In this document: positions 21,001-32,000 of the stretch, one piece after another
How positions within the stretch are numbered: the first letter of the stretch is position 1
How the letters are laid out: each line of letters begins with the position of its first letter
Assembly (NCBI GenBank): GCA_905178155.1
Contig: CAJINV010000001.1
Span: 6,295,860 to 6,359,859 of the forward strand
Direction: 5' to 3'
Origin: Amoebophrya sp. A120
Taxonomy: Eukaryota > Sar > Dinophyceae > Syndiniales > Amoebophryaceae
Length of the DNA: 64,000 bases
The notes under the pieces: generated by a model
What the model was told of the DNA's origin: nothing
The model's input: the letters and a program-made list of their open reading frames with translations, nothing else
Database searches by the model: none
Translations under genes and position numbers: made by a program

Positions 21001-23041
21001 AAGGCCGCGAGGACTTACTGCACGGAAGCTTCCGAGCGTGCCGACATCTGTGCGGACATTGCGCACCGGATACGAAACATATCTGGTTCTCGGTCCAAGA
21101 ATTTTCGGCAGTTGCGTGCGGAGCTGGTCAACGAGCTGGAGCTTTGCGCACGGCTGCGGACCTTCTTCTCCCAAACAGCCAGATCGGCGCAATTCGTGGC
21201 GAGGCTCGCTTCACAGGCCATGACGCATTTGGGAAAGGCCACCGCTGGGGAGGATACCGATGGTGCGACAGGGGGGCCAGAAAAAATCGACCAGGATAAT
21301 GCCGTGCTTTGCGAATTCGTACATTTCTGTTTTCCTTCTCCTCTTTACATTTTCAGTGTTTTTCCGATGCGCGAGATGGTTTCCTCAGCGACAGGGCGGT
21401 GCTCTTGTTATCGTTCCTGTACTTGCGTATAAGAGGTACGTGGCTGACCCTGATAGTGGTGCTCCTGCGATTCAACAGGTGAACGCCGCCGCACTGAGCG
21501 ATCGCATCCGCATCTGCCGTGACGCGGCCTCCAGCTGCTTGGTCATGTCCGATAGCCTGGAGAAGATCCGCAGCGCCGTGGTGGCGACGGTCGACAAGGT
21601 CGAAAAGATATCGGACCCGAGTGGCAGCGGCAAAACGCAAAGTGACCGCATGGGCAAAAAGTTGCTGGTGTCAAGTTCTGAGCGGGTAGAGCAAACGGGC
21701 CGACGGGCAGCGGACGAAGCAATCTCCTGTGCGATGAAAGCCTCCGATGTCGTTAAGGGCATGGTATCTGCCCCCTTTTGAATGGAGCGCATGTGTGTAA
21801 CACGCATCAGGTTTTTTTAATTTTTGCGGGCGAGTCAGCACGACTCTTTGTTTGAAAGCGAACATCAAGGTCTTCAATATCAATTTGAACGCAAAAAAAG
21901 TTGTGCGGCTGCTATGCTGCAAGTCGTCGTTTCACTTTTTGATGATTTTGAATTTGATCGTATACCACATCAATGCCTCGGCAGAGCGCCCTGCTTCTTG
22001 AGATGCGGGACCGGTTGAAGCGCGCAAACAAGCCCAGCGAGCCCACGGCGCCGGACGAGGGGAGCAGCGCAGAAGACGATCCCGACCGGTCGAAGTCGAA
22101 AAAGAGCGGTGACGAAAATAACGACTCCAGCTCGAACGAAAAGAAACTGGAGGCCACCACCAACCGACTGCGGGAACGGCACCTCGTGTTGCGCGGCAAG
22201 AACCTCAGCTTTCTTTCCCAGATCAACGACGAAGCCCGGGACTGGCAGGGAACTCTGTTCAGCCTGGCCAGCGGGCGCATGGAGATCCTGGAGAAAGAGG
22301 AACTCGTGTGCCAACTCGTGGAAATCTTCGACGTCGCCCTCTTCGATCTTGCGCACGAGCGCGGCGAAATCACGCAAGCAAAGTACTTATGTCTTTTAAT
22401 GTTCTACTGGCATGTCGGCAACAGCTCCAGAATGACGTTCAGCGGAATTCCGAAAAAATACATAGAGATTTCTATGGCCTGATGAATGTTCGAGAGTGCC
22501 AAGAAACTGTAAAACCACTTCGTTTACGTCCTACTTAAACACCTGGTCAGAGAAGCGTCTCCCTCTCCTGTGATCAGTTTGCTCGCGGCAGCAACATCAT
22601 ATTTTTCCTCTTTAAGTTTAATTTCTTGAAAAATTTAGGTTGGAGAAGCATCTGACTTTCTTGTTGCAGCTGGACTCGCGACTGGCGGTGCCGACGGATG
22701 TGCGCTCGAAGATTTGTCTGATGGTGGCCTATGCCGATCGGGCGCTCTTCGTGCAGCTGCTGGAAGTCCTTCGTCGGAAGCTGATGCAGATTCTAGTAAC
22801 CAAACGCAAAGCGGCCGTCACCTCCGCTTCCAGTCAGAGCAACAAAACGCAAATCCGGGATTGGCTAGCTACTGCGTTCCAGCGGGTACATGCGAATCTC
22901 CGTGGATTTCTCACCGTCGCAGGGTGCAACTTGGAAGAGGAGGAACAAGTAGCAACATTCCCGACGACCAGCATGGCAGCTGGGGCTGCTACCATGGATA
23001 TGACAAACCACCACTCCTCAGGACAAGAAATTTACCTCTGA
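18076..23041 (+). CDS. Large J-domain (DnaJ-like) protein, five exons
   Basis: Exons 18076-20761, 20993-21318, 21479-21763, 21985-22382 and 22639-23041, all joined by GTA...AG introns. They total 4,098 nt (1,365 residues) with the frame kept at every junction, for example RILE-EQLKAARTYC and TQAK-LEKHLTFLL. The N-terminal ~130 residues are Ser/Gly/Thr-rich. A folded patch follows (FTAEDFRVGADWWDPLADLH). Helical segments come near residues 440-480 and 570-640 (LEFALSLVKKAALHADALCL). The J domain is at about 805-857 (DAYALLGLQKETATLEDAKK, HPDKGGDPKAFQAIQHAYS), with the HPD that stimulates Hsp70. After it come ~450 residues of charged helix, probably coiled coil. A J domain inside a much larger protein suggests a specialised Hsp70 recruiter; client and location unknown. 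It lacks DnaJ zinc fingers. Confidence 0.8.
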
Positions 23042-24224
23042 TGAGAGAAGTACTCGGTGTTCCGATCCTCTCTACATTCCGCAGCTTCTCCTTTGAATTT
23101 TTGAAAACAGAAAAGCGTGGGTATACGTAGATACTAGGCTCATGTGGGACAACTGCAATCCGACGTTCATGATGGGCGCGATGAACGTCAACGTTCGTTC
23201 GTAAGTACAACTAGCTTCACGAGGAATTGTTGACTCAACCCTGCTACACGCATTTGGACGAGTCAAGAGTGGAATGTTCGGGTAGTCGCGCAGACAGAAT
23301 TGGATAGAGCCAAACTTTCGTGCTTGTTCGGAATTGCACAAGCGCCTTTTTCAGAAGCACTCGCGTTTCATCTGTTCTTCCAATAGTGCCACGAGCTGAA
23401 GAAGCGAAGCTTTACGACGGCTTGGCTTTCTATTGTACTGTGCAGATGAAGCACCAGACGTCAACATCCCTTCTATTGCGGCAGTGCGCTTTTCCAAGAA
23501 GTAGAACGTCGGGCTTGCAACCGGTGGTCTGGCTACATCGAATCGGTGCTGTTGGTTCATCATCGATTTTGTTTGCGAACACTTAGTCGAGGCATCGGGA
23601 GTTCCACCTTTGCCTACTTTTTTTGGCACGTCGGTAAGGTGCACACGACGAATGAATATTGACACAACGACCAATAGCATCCTTCTGTTTCTACGTTGGT
23701 GTTGCATTCTGGGAATCGGTTGTTTGGTGCTGCTGCCGCTGGTGCTTCGGTCCTACCTTGTTTCTTTGGGAAGATTTGTCGACATCGGTTGCGATGTGGA
23801 TGAAGATCGAGAAGCGCGATCATTTTAAACGTGGAGATATAGCCGAAACATATGTAGTAGAAATTGTTGATGTATGAAAACATCCCAGGCTTATGCTTAC
23901 GCTTACCCGGATTTTTGATAGAAGTTAAATATAAGACAAATACAACCATTCTTCAGAATCAAAACGACTTAGCCATCCTCGTCGCCCGCACCCAGTCCCG
24001 ACGCTCCTAGTTCCTGAGTTTGCAGTGATTGCGCACCTCGCGTTCTTGCCAGCACGAAAAGCGTCCTAGAATTGTTTCCTCCAGGCGACATTTTCGTTCG
24101 ATCGTTATCACCACGAGGTCTGGAGGCTGTCGACCCTGGTTTGCCGTTTCAACAGACATAAATTACTGCTGATAGATCCAACAATCGTAAATTTAGACGA
24201 CCAAGTACAAGCATAGCGAAGATC
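23042..24224. other. Intergenic, no supported gene
   Basis: About 1.2 kb. Several short frames (for example 23320-23586) but none with recognisable content. Confidence 0.5.
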
Positions 24225-25544
24225 ATGTCAGAAGTCGCTCCCCAGGCTTCGGGTTCTTCGCCCGCCACCTGCGTGGATTTGTTGGAGAACGAGGGCACTG
24301 CGTACATTTACCTCGATGGCGTGACGACCGTTACCTTCTTCGACGGTCCGGCGCCACTTGAACAGCTGAAAAGCCGGCTTGTCCAGATTGTGAAGGCGTC
24401 ACCTTGGGTGGCAGGGAAGCTGGTGACGTCGAAGGGGAGACCGGGGGAGAGCAAGAAGGGCACCGTGCAGATGGCGTTCGACCCAGCGCCGAGCGAAGAC
24501 CTGATCCTGAGCACGCTCCTGCAGGAAACTGACGCTCTCGAGCTTTCCCCCACCCTGCCCTACGAGCACCTGACAAAGGCACTGTCGAAGAGCCCCGTTA
24601 AACCGCACGTCACCACGGGTTGGGACATCCTGAAGAAAGGTCTCTCGTACACCAAGGTCACCGTCGCGCGCGGCAAAAGCGGCACCAGCTGGGCACTGAT
24701 TTTCTCGGTCTCGCACGTGGTTGCGGATGGCTATACCTACTACAAACTGCTTGGTATGTTTTCCGGATCCGCCCCCATTATTTCGTTGAACCCCGTGCGG
24801 AAACCCGCCTTCCTGCCGGCGGTGAAGCGCGCCGTCGGCGAGGCGGAGTACAAAACCGTGATGGGTGCACCTTCGCTGATCGTGAACTATTTGAGCAACA
24901 TGCTCTTCGGCAAAACGCCCCGGGTCTACGCCTTTTACGTGGACGCGGAGAAAATTGAAGCGGCGAAGAAACAGCACAAGCTCAAGAACGCCGGCGCCGA
25001 TGGAACCGATTTCGTTTCCACGAACGACATTCTGACGACGTGGTGGGGCCGGCTGACGCGGGCGCGGCTCCTCGAGATGGCCTTGAACTTCCGGGGGCGG
25101 ATGACGTCCGACCCGAATCTTGTGTCCGAGGACGCCGGCAACTACGAGTTCTGCATTTTGTTCTCCCCGCAGGACTTCCAAGACCCGTCCCTGATTCGTA
25201 AATCTTTGCAGCGGAAGGACGGCCGGTTCTGCAGCGTCCTGGACCCGCCACGACCGCTGCCGGGATGCTGGAGCACGATGCGGTGTCGGTACCGCATCAT
25301 CTCGAACTGGGCCAGCTTTTTCACGGACATCGAGCTCGAGGGCTGCACGCAAACCCTACACATTCCCTACCTGAACCCGAGCGAGATGCCGACCGATATT
25401 TGCGTCATTTTTCGCCCGACGCGGGACACACTCGGAGTCTACGTCGTCACACGAAAACTCAAGGACGAAGTGTTCGTGACCGGAGCCAACGGCGCAGAAG
25501 CGCTGCTGGGAAAACAGATCATGCAGTCGGCGGGAGCTAAGTGA
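24225..25544 (+). CDS. CoA-dependent acyltransferase-like protein (HxxxDG)
   Basis: Intronless, 439 residues. Seen: the acyltransferase/condensation-superfamily motif HVVADG (His164, Asp168, Gly169) in IFSVSHVVADGYTYYKLLGM, preceded by a predicted strand, with an N-terminal lobe (LEQLKSRLVQIVKASPWVAG) typical of chloramphenicol-acetyltransferase-fold proteins such as BAHD enzymes. The second-lobe segment DFVSTNDILTTWWGRLTRAR fits a family helix. The BAHD DFGWG motif is not found. It probably transfers an acyl group from CoA or a carrier to an alcohol or amine; substrates unknown. No signal peptide. The last 54 nt, including the stop region, are repeated at 26929-26980, the start of a segmental duplication. 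Confidence 0.7.
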   Translation: MSEVAPQASGSSPATCVDLLENEGTAYIYLDGVTTVTFFDGPAPLEQLKSRLVQIVKASPWVAGKLVTSKGRPGESKKGTVQMAFDPAPSEDLILSTLLQETDALELSPTLPYEHLTKALSKSPVKPHVTTGWDILKKGLSYTKVTVARGKSGTSWALIFSVSHVVADGYTYYKLLGMFSGSAPIISLNPVRKPAFLPAVKRAVGEAEYKTVMGAPSLIVNYLSNMLFGKTPRVYAFYVDAEKIEAAKKQHKLKNAGADGTDFVSTNDILTTWWGRLTRARLLEMALNFRGRMTSDPNLVSEDAGNYEFCILFSPQDFQDPSLIRKSLQRKDGRFCSVLDPPRPLPGCWSTMRCRYRIISNWASFFTDIELEGCTQTLHIPYLNPSEMPTDICVIFRPTRDTLGVYVVTRKLKDEVFVTGANGAEALLGKQIMQSAGAK

Positions 25545-26928
25545 TGTCAAAGGAAATAGTATACGTTAAGTTACTTACAAACAAAATAAAAAATGAGCGT
25601 TGCAATAGTAGTCCTAGTACTGCTTTACGCTTCTGTATTGTCGTGGACATGGTGAGCTGCATGACGATGACCCGCTATCGTAGTAAAATTCTGCTGCACG
25701 ACATGAAGCAGGAGCCTGCTGTGAGCGTGAGGTAGAACAAATCCAGGCATGAACGTGATCATCAAGAAAGAACAAGGACGAAGATGTAGTGTCCCTGCTC
25801 GTCGTCCTCTGGGCACTTCCTTGTGGTACACGCTCGCTCGCCATCAACGTTCGCATGGCGCTGCGCGACAGATGATGGCAATAACGGTGTTTACGATGCA
25901 GGGTGGGTACTACAGCTAAGGCTCGTTCGTGTTCTCGAAGAATGACTTGAGTAATATTATTTTCAGATGAGGTGAAGCGCCTGTTGCAGCGATCGTCTTT
26001 TAGGTGCAATACGGGCTTTTCCGGATGCTGCATTCGAGATTGATGCGTTGATACACATGGAGAGAGAGAGAGAGAGATGAAAGAGGGGAGTGCGTTTTTT
26101 AAGAGTGAGATCGTGTTGAAATAGAAATATATGCTTATGTTTGTGATAGATGCTGAATAAAAGTACGTCGCGCCTGCATTATCTGCGACTTGGTTTAATA
26201 ATGGCCACGCCGTGTAAGGCTCGCCCGGCTTCGCGCCCTCCCCGTCGCAACGAGGTGCGCCGAGAATTACTGTCGCGGAGTTGTAGCGTAGCAAAGGAGA
26301 CGCAGCCGGTCGCCCAGGATTGCCGGCCTTTTTTTTTCAGGAGGCGGCGCGGCCACTGATCTGGTTGGCGCGCCGCCTGCCCTGCTCTTTTTCGTTGCGC
26401 GGCCGCCCGCCTCGTGCGCGCGGTATGTTGGCGCGCGCTTCTCAGCCCAGCCCTCGCCCGTGGGCCCTCCGGCGTCGCGCGCGCGCCCCTGCCTCCCTCT
26501 TCTCGGCGCGTGGGCGCCGGCCCACTGTTTGATGGGGGCAGCGGCCTTCTCGTCGGCCGCCCGTCCGTCTCCGTGTTTGTGGCTCTGAACGTACGTCAGG
26601 GGGCATCATGGTCGTTGGCTTGTCGGCGCGCGCCTGCTTCTTGGTTTTGGCCGAAGGAATTACGCGGGCGGGGCGCCAACAACATCAAGAAAAGTTGGCT
26701 GTGGTCGCCATTCGTTGGGGTTGGAGGGCGCGCGCACGCACATGGTTGCTACAGCTAAACAACAAGCGCAAGCACAATCTTCCGACGCTGGATGCATGGC
26801 CACGACGCGCTTTCGATGCGTGGTCAGCTACTAAATCTTCCGACATCTCCTCGCTGTGAAACTGCCTGTCGTGTTCGGGAGCAATCGTAGTTCAGATTGA
26901 TTCAGAGCGCACAACGTATCATTCAGAC
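25491..26928 (+). repeat. Segmental duplication, copy 1
   Basis: 1.4 kb unit that starts inside the acyltransferase gene (gcgctgctgggaaaacagat) and runs through its 3' flank, a GA-dinucleotide run near 26060, and a GC-rich block (about 26200-26680) ending gattcagagcgcac. The same order of parts recurs in copy 2, and the second half in copy 3. No complete gene inside; the GC-rich open frames on both strands look like composition effects. Confidence 0.8.
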
Positions 26929-28680
26929 GCGCAGAACCGCTGCTGGGAAAACAGATCATGCAGTCGGCGGGAGCTAAATGAAAGGGATATAGTACTGGTG
27001 TATACGTCTAGTCAGCACCACAATTGAGGGGTTTAGTATTGGTCGTCGTAGTACTTCTGCTTAAGCTTATGTATCGCCACGGGCATTGTGACCTGCATGA
27101 CCCGCTATCGTAGTACAAATCTGCTGCGGAAGATGAACCAGGTGTAACACTAACAGGAGCGGAGCCTGCTGTGAGTGTGAGGTAGAAATCGCGGCATGAT
27201 CATGAAAGAACAAGGATGTAGTGTCCCTGCTCCTCTGGACCTCTATTGTACACGCTCGCTCGGTCGTCAACGTTCGAAGGAATGGTGCCGCACGACAGAT
27301 GGCAATATATAATGTTGATGAAGATAGTACAGGGCGGATAATACAGCTAAGGCTCAGTCGTGTTCTTGCAGAATGACTTGAAGAGTATTGATGTTCAGAT
27401 GTTGAGGTGAACCCGTTGCAGCGAGCGTCTTTTAGCGGTAGTTCGGGCTTTTGCGGACGCCGCATTCGAGATTGATGCGTCGACATTCGTGGAGAGAGAG
27501 AGAGAGATCAGAGAGGAAGTGTCTTATTTTTTGAGGGTGATGACCTCGTGAAATTGTTATGATGGATGCATGCAAAAGTAAAAGTCGCAAGTACAGTATC
27601 TGCGACTTGTTGGTTTAATACCCAAAGAAACAGAAATGGCGCCACGGGGAAGAGCGCGAGCACATCGAGGTGGAAATGAAAAGCAAGAGCGACAGGATGT
27701 TGAAGCGCAACAACTCCACTACTGGCGCAGGTTTTTTAGCAAGTTTCCACGAGCCACCCAGGCCAGCACCCTACGCGCGCGCTGCAGTTCGAGTTCCGCC
27801 GCAAGCCAGTCGCCCGGCGTCTCAGTGAGTTTTCTCTCTGGAGGAGCGCACCCATCGAGTTCGAGCGGGCAGAACTGCGCGCCGCTTTCGAATGGAAGCG
27901 CAGCCCCGCCGGCCCGCGGCCTGCTCTTTCGTCGCGCCGCGCCCGCGTCGCGTCTTTGCTGAGGAAGTTGCGCGCGGGCGCCCGCCTCTGGCCTGGCGCG
28001 CGGCAGATTGGCGCGCGCGCTCCCCGGCCCATTCTTTGGACAACGTGAACAAGATCAGGACTTGTACGATGACGATACGCACGAAGACGATATCTACGAC
28101 TACGGCGACGATTTTGAACAAGTTCAAGGGGTCGTGAAAAATTCTGTTCCGGCACAGTGCAAAAGGCAGAAACAGGGCCCCGGTGGAGGTCGGAATGGAG
28201 CTGCGCGCGGGCCTCCCGGCGCTACGCGCGCCGGCCCCCTGCTTGAGGCCGCGGGCCTGTCGTCGGCCTGCCGCCCGTGCTTGCAGCACTGATCGCCGGG
28301 TGCGCCCGTCGAGTCAATTCCAATTGTCGGCCCGCCCCGGCCCGCCATTTGGGTGTTGCCGAAGTTTGTTCGGTCGCGCCGTGGTCTGTTTGACTTTGGG
28401 CGATCGAATTACGTGGGGCGCCGGCAGGGGGAGGGGCAAGAACATACAAACAAAAGTTGGCCGCGGCCGCCGTTCGACGATGGAGCGCGCGCACGCACAA
28501 GCATGGTTGTTAAAGCGAAATAACAAGCGCAAGCCCAGTCGCGAGCTAGTCAATGCATAGCCGCGCGCTTCCGATGCATGGTCAGCAGCATCGACTAGGG
28601 CTTCTGACATCCCGCAGTGAAATTGCCAGTCCTCGTGTTCGGGAGCAATCGTTCAGATTCAGAGCGCACTAAGTATGGAG
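26929..28680 (+). repeat. Segmental duplication, copy 2
   Basis: Begins with a near-identical copy of the acyltransferase tail (gctgctgggaaaacagatca, in-frame stop TGA kept) and repeats copy 1's landmarks in order: tgacccgctatcgtagta, tgtagtgtccctgctc, a GA run near 27491, a GC-rich block and an acaagcgcaag/gatgcatgg segment. It is longer than copy 1 because of extra sequence at about 27620-28150. It holds no full gene; the acyltransferase relic is only the last ~17 codons. Confidence 0.8.
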
Positions 28681-29088
28681 ATGAGGCCCCTAACAAACAT
28701 GAGCCGCGTGAGTGGATGTATGTTCCGTCGATGTATGTTTGTAGAAGGAAGAGGATGGTTGAAGATCATCTGAAACAGGATTTCTAAATCTTCTTTTTCA
28801 AAAGTAAGAGCTTAGCTTCTTTTCGGGACGAGGAGTAGACTTTCCGTACGTGTTCAACGAATTAGAAAGTAATCAGAAGGTGAGGGTGGGACGACGAAGT
28901 ACTACGAGTAAAAAAGAGGAGCCATAGAACAATGAGCACCGCTTCGAGCAATAATTGTAGAGTGGAAGAGCAGCAAGAGCAAGAGGTGCTCTCGCCTCAG
29001 TGGCTGCGATCTTTACCGAGAAGTGGGACCATTTTGCTCCGCGCCACGACTAGAAGCGCCAGAGCAGGAACGCAGAGGGCAAAACAAA

Positions 29089-32000
29089 ATGAAGAGACAA
29101 GCCTCCGCCGTCGCGTTTTGGCAAAGCCAAAGCAACAACGTCGCCGCCGCGCAGCTGCGCCAGAACGTGAGCAACCAGAGCGGAGGCGCCAAGCTGCAGG
29201 GCCCTCCGAGCAGTATGGACATGATGGGCATGGAGATCGATCCCTAGCGCCGCGGCGGGAGGGATGAGCGACGTCTCGGCGCTGGAGATAGCGGGCGCGA
29301 CATCTTCGCTTGGGCGCCAGCCCCTTGCTTGCTCGCGGAATGTTGGTGCGCGCGCGCCCCGGCCTATCGCGCGCCCGCGCGGGGGCCTCCCGGCGCCGCG
29401 CGCGCGCCCCTGCGTCTCCCTTCTTGGCATGGGCGCCGGCCACCTGTTTGAGGCAGGGGGGCAGCGAGCTTCTCGCCGGCCGCCCGTCCGTCTTCGTCGT
29501 GTTTGTAGCACTGAGCGCCGGGGGGCGCGGCCGCTCGGTCGCTGACTAAGACTTGTCGGCCCGCCCCAGCCCGCCTGTCTTGTTTTGCTCTATGGCTTTT
29601 GATCAATCGCGCCGGCCCACCTGCGTCCTCTTTCCTTTGTGACCGAATTACGTCGGTAGCCAGCAACATTGTCAAGAAAAGTTGGCTGTCGCCAACAAGC
29701 TTACGCGCAAGAACAGTCTTCCGTCGCTGGATGCATGGCTACGACGCGCCTTCGATGCGTAGCCAGCTAATAGAGCGCCCGACATCTCCCAGTGAAATTG
29801 CTCGGCTTCGGGAGCAATTGTCCAGATTCAGAGCTCACTATAGTATTTGCAGTGGGATGAAACCACTAACGCAAGCCACTTGAGTGAGTGCAGTAATTGA
29901 TTTAGATTTTGTTGATTTGATGTGGTGGAAGATGAAGCTGAAGTTTGTAAATGTCAACATAAGGCAGAGTTGTTATCAATGGCATTCATGATCAACTTGA
30001 TGATGCATATTGTCGCTTGCTCTCTGGCACGCGTCACATCATTCTGAGTACGCACCGCACCGAGGAAGTAAGCGAAGACCAGCACTTTCTCTTTCTGATT
30101 TTGTAATCCGTTTGATATTCTAACAAGTATTTGCTTCTCGTCGGTTTAGATTGTCGTCCGTTAATATTATGGATCGATGCGTTAATATGGGTCGTCAATG
30201 AGAGAGGTTTCGTGTGGCCACGTCGCTGAAAAAAAGTAATTTTGTTCGTTTATCACATCAGACGAATTCAAATTCAAGTAGCAGTGGATCAGCCTCAGTT
30301 CGTGGTCCTCCTCCTTCTCGCTCTCAAAGATAGAAGGGTCTGACTTCTAATATTGGTCTAGCTATGGGAATGGGATATAATATGGAATCTTAGTATGTTA
30401 CTACTGGCTTTTGCCTTTGAGCATAGACATAGTCGTGTTCGTGTCGGGAGTTCGAGTTGATAGCATCTGTGTATCACTACATCAAAACAACGTGATGAAT
30501 TCGAGGGAAATCGTACCAGGATAGTTGTTTCCCTTGGTCGTGGTAAAAGAAAAAGTGTATTTTCAAACCGTGAAGACAGACACATCTTCAAAAAGAATTG
30601 ACTTCGTTCGTTGGCTTTTGGTTGGGTGTCACTCATTTTGAGTATCGCTATTCTAAAAGGAAAATCATACTCAACCTCCACAATCAATAGCATCGGCACG
30701 ACAAGACCAAGATACTTTTTCTTTGAAAAAGGTAAAGCTAAAGCAGAAGCGAAAAAAATAATTAAAAAAGCAGAGTCTGAGTCATTAATATTCTTCCACG
30801 CCGAAACAATTGGACAAGGAGATGAACGCTGCGCGCCAACAATTTTTCCAGGAAAAGGACAAGCGTGTCCAGAACAACGGAGGAGGTGGATCCAACGCCA
30901 GCATGACCATGATGAACAACAATCCCAACAACAACCCCGATTTTCGGCACCAGACGCGGCAGAACCGCATCACGCACACCCAGGTATTGGATTCGATCCT
31001 AGTTAGTGGTAGCAACAAAAATCGGCCACGGCATAATAGAAATAGACGAATGCGACTGGATTCTAGATGAAATTTATCAACATCCACCATTTCGATTTCT
31101 TTCGTTATTTTTATTTATTCACACACAGTTTCTTCTTCTTGTGTACATAAACGAGCAAATCACTCGCTGTAACCCCAAAACAGGACCTGGACGATTTCGC
31201 CATGCAGAATTCGAGTTCCAGTCCGGAAGATGAGCATCAAGGGCTGCAACTGAAAGAGAAACTGGGGCTGACTCCGCAAAAAATGGCGGACGCACGGCAA
31301 AAGCGAGCAGTCGCACTGAACAGCAAAATTTTCGTCCAGGGGTTGCAGTCCGAGATCGACTCGAAAATCTTGCAGGCGGAGCAAGAGAAGCGCGAATCAG
31401 AGAGTTTCCACAACGCAAAGCTGAATAAGCTCCGGGCTGACAAGCGGCGGGCGACGGAACTCGAGGGGGCGACGGACTTCCTGACGCACATGTGCAACGA
31501 CAAGTTAGACGCGGGAGATGTGATCGACCACGGTATGTGTGTTAATGTTTGATGATGTGCTGTTTGTTTATTTTCATAGATGGCGAATGCACATGCAGCT
31601 ACATCGTACATTCACATGGTAACGAGGATGCAGATCATGCAGGAACGAAGTAAAAGTAATCACTTTAGCTTCCAGTTTTGTCATTCGGGTCAGCAGCACC
31701 TGCACTACAAGGACGAGGATGTTGTTGATGAGGTGCTTTCAATGTTGTGTCTCGGCCAACATTAGACATCATGAGCATGACCATGAGACGAGCAGCTTAT
31801 CGTCTGCATTGTCTGCAACTGCATTGACGTCCTTGTTCGTCTTATTAGTTACATTGTTTACTTTACCGCCTTTCTGTACTGATACAAACAGTGCGCCTCT
31901 CCGGTAAAAAGCGCAGGAGCAGCAGCATCAACCCCCATGCGCATGGTGCGGATCAGAGCGCCACCCCCGGGGGGACGACCACGACCGCGGGGGCTAGCAA

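Noticed and set aside
24399-25352. Minus-strand open frame (317 codons) opposite the acyltransferase
   Set aside because: The plus frame has the HxxxDG motif and sensible composition; the antisense frame is Arg/His/Glu-rich without motif.
26320-28560. Several Pro/Arg-rich open frames in the duplicated GC-rich blocks
   Set aside because: Frames are not conserved between the repeat copies, which differ by frame-shifting indels.
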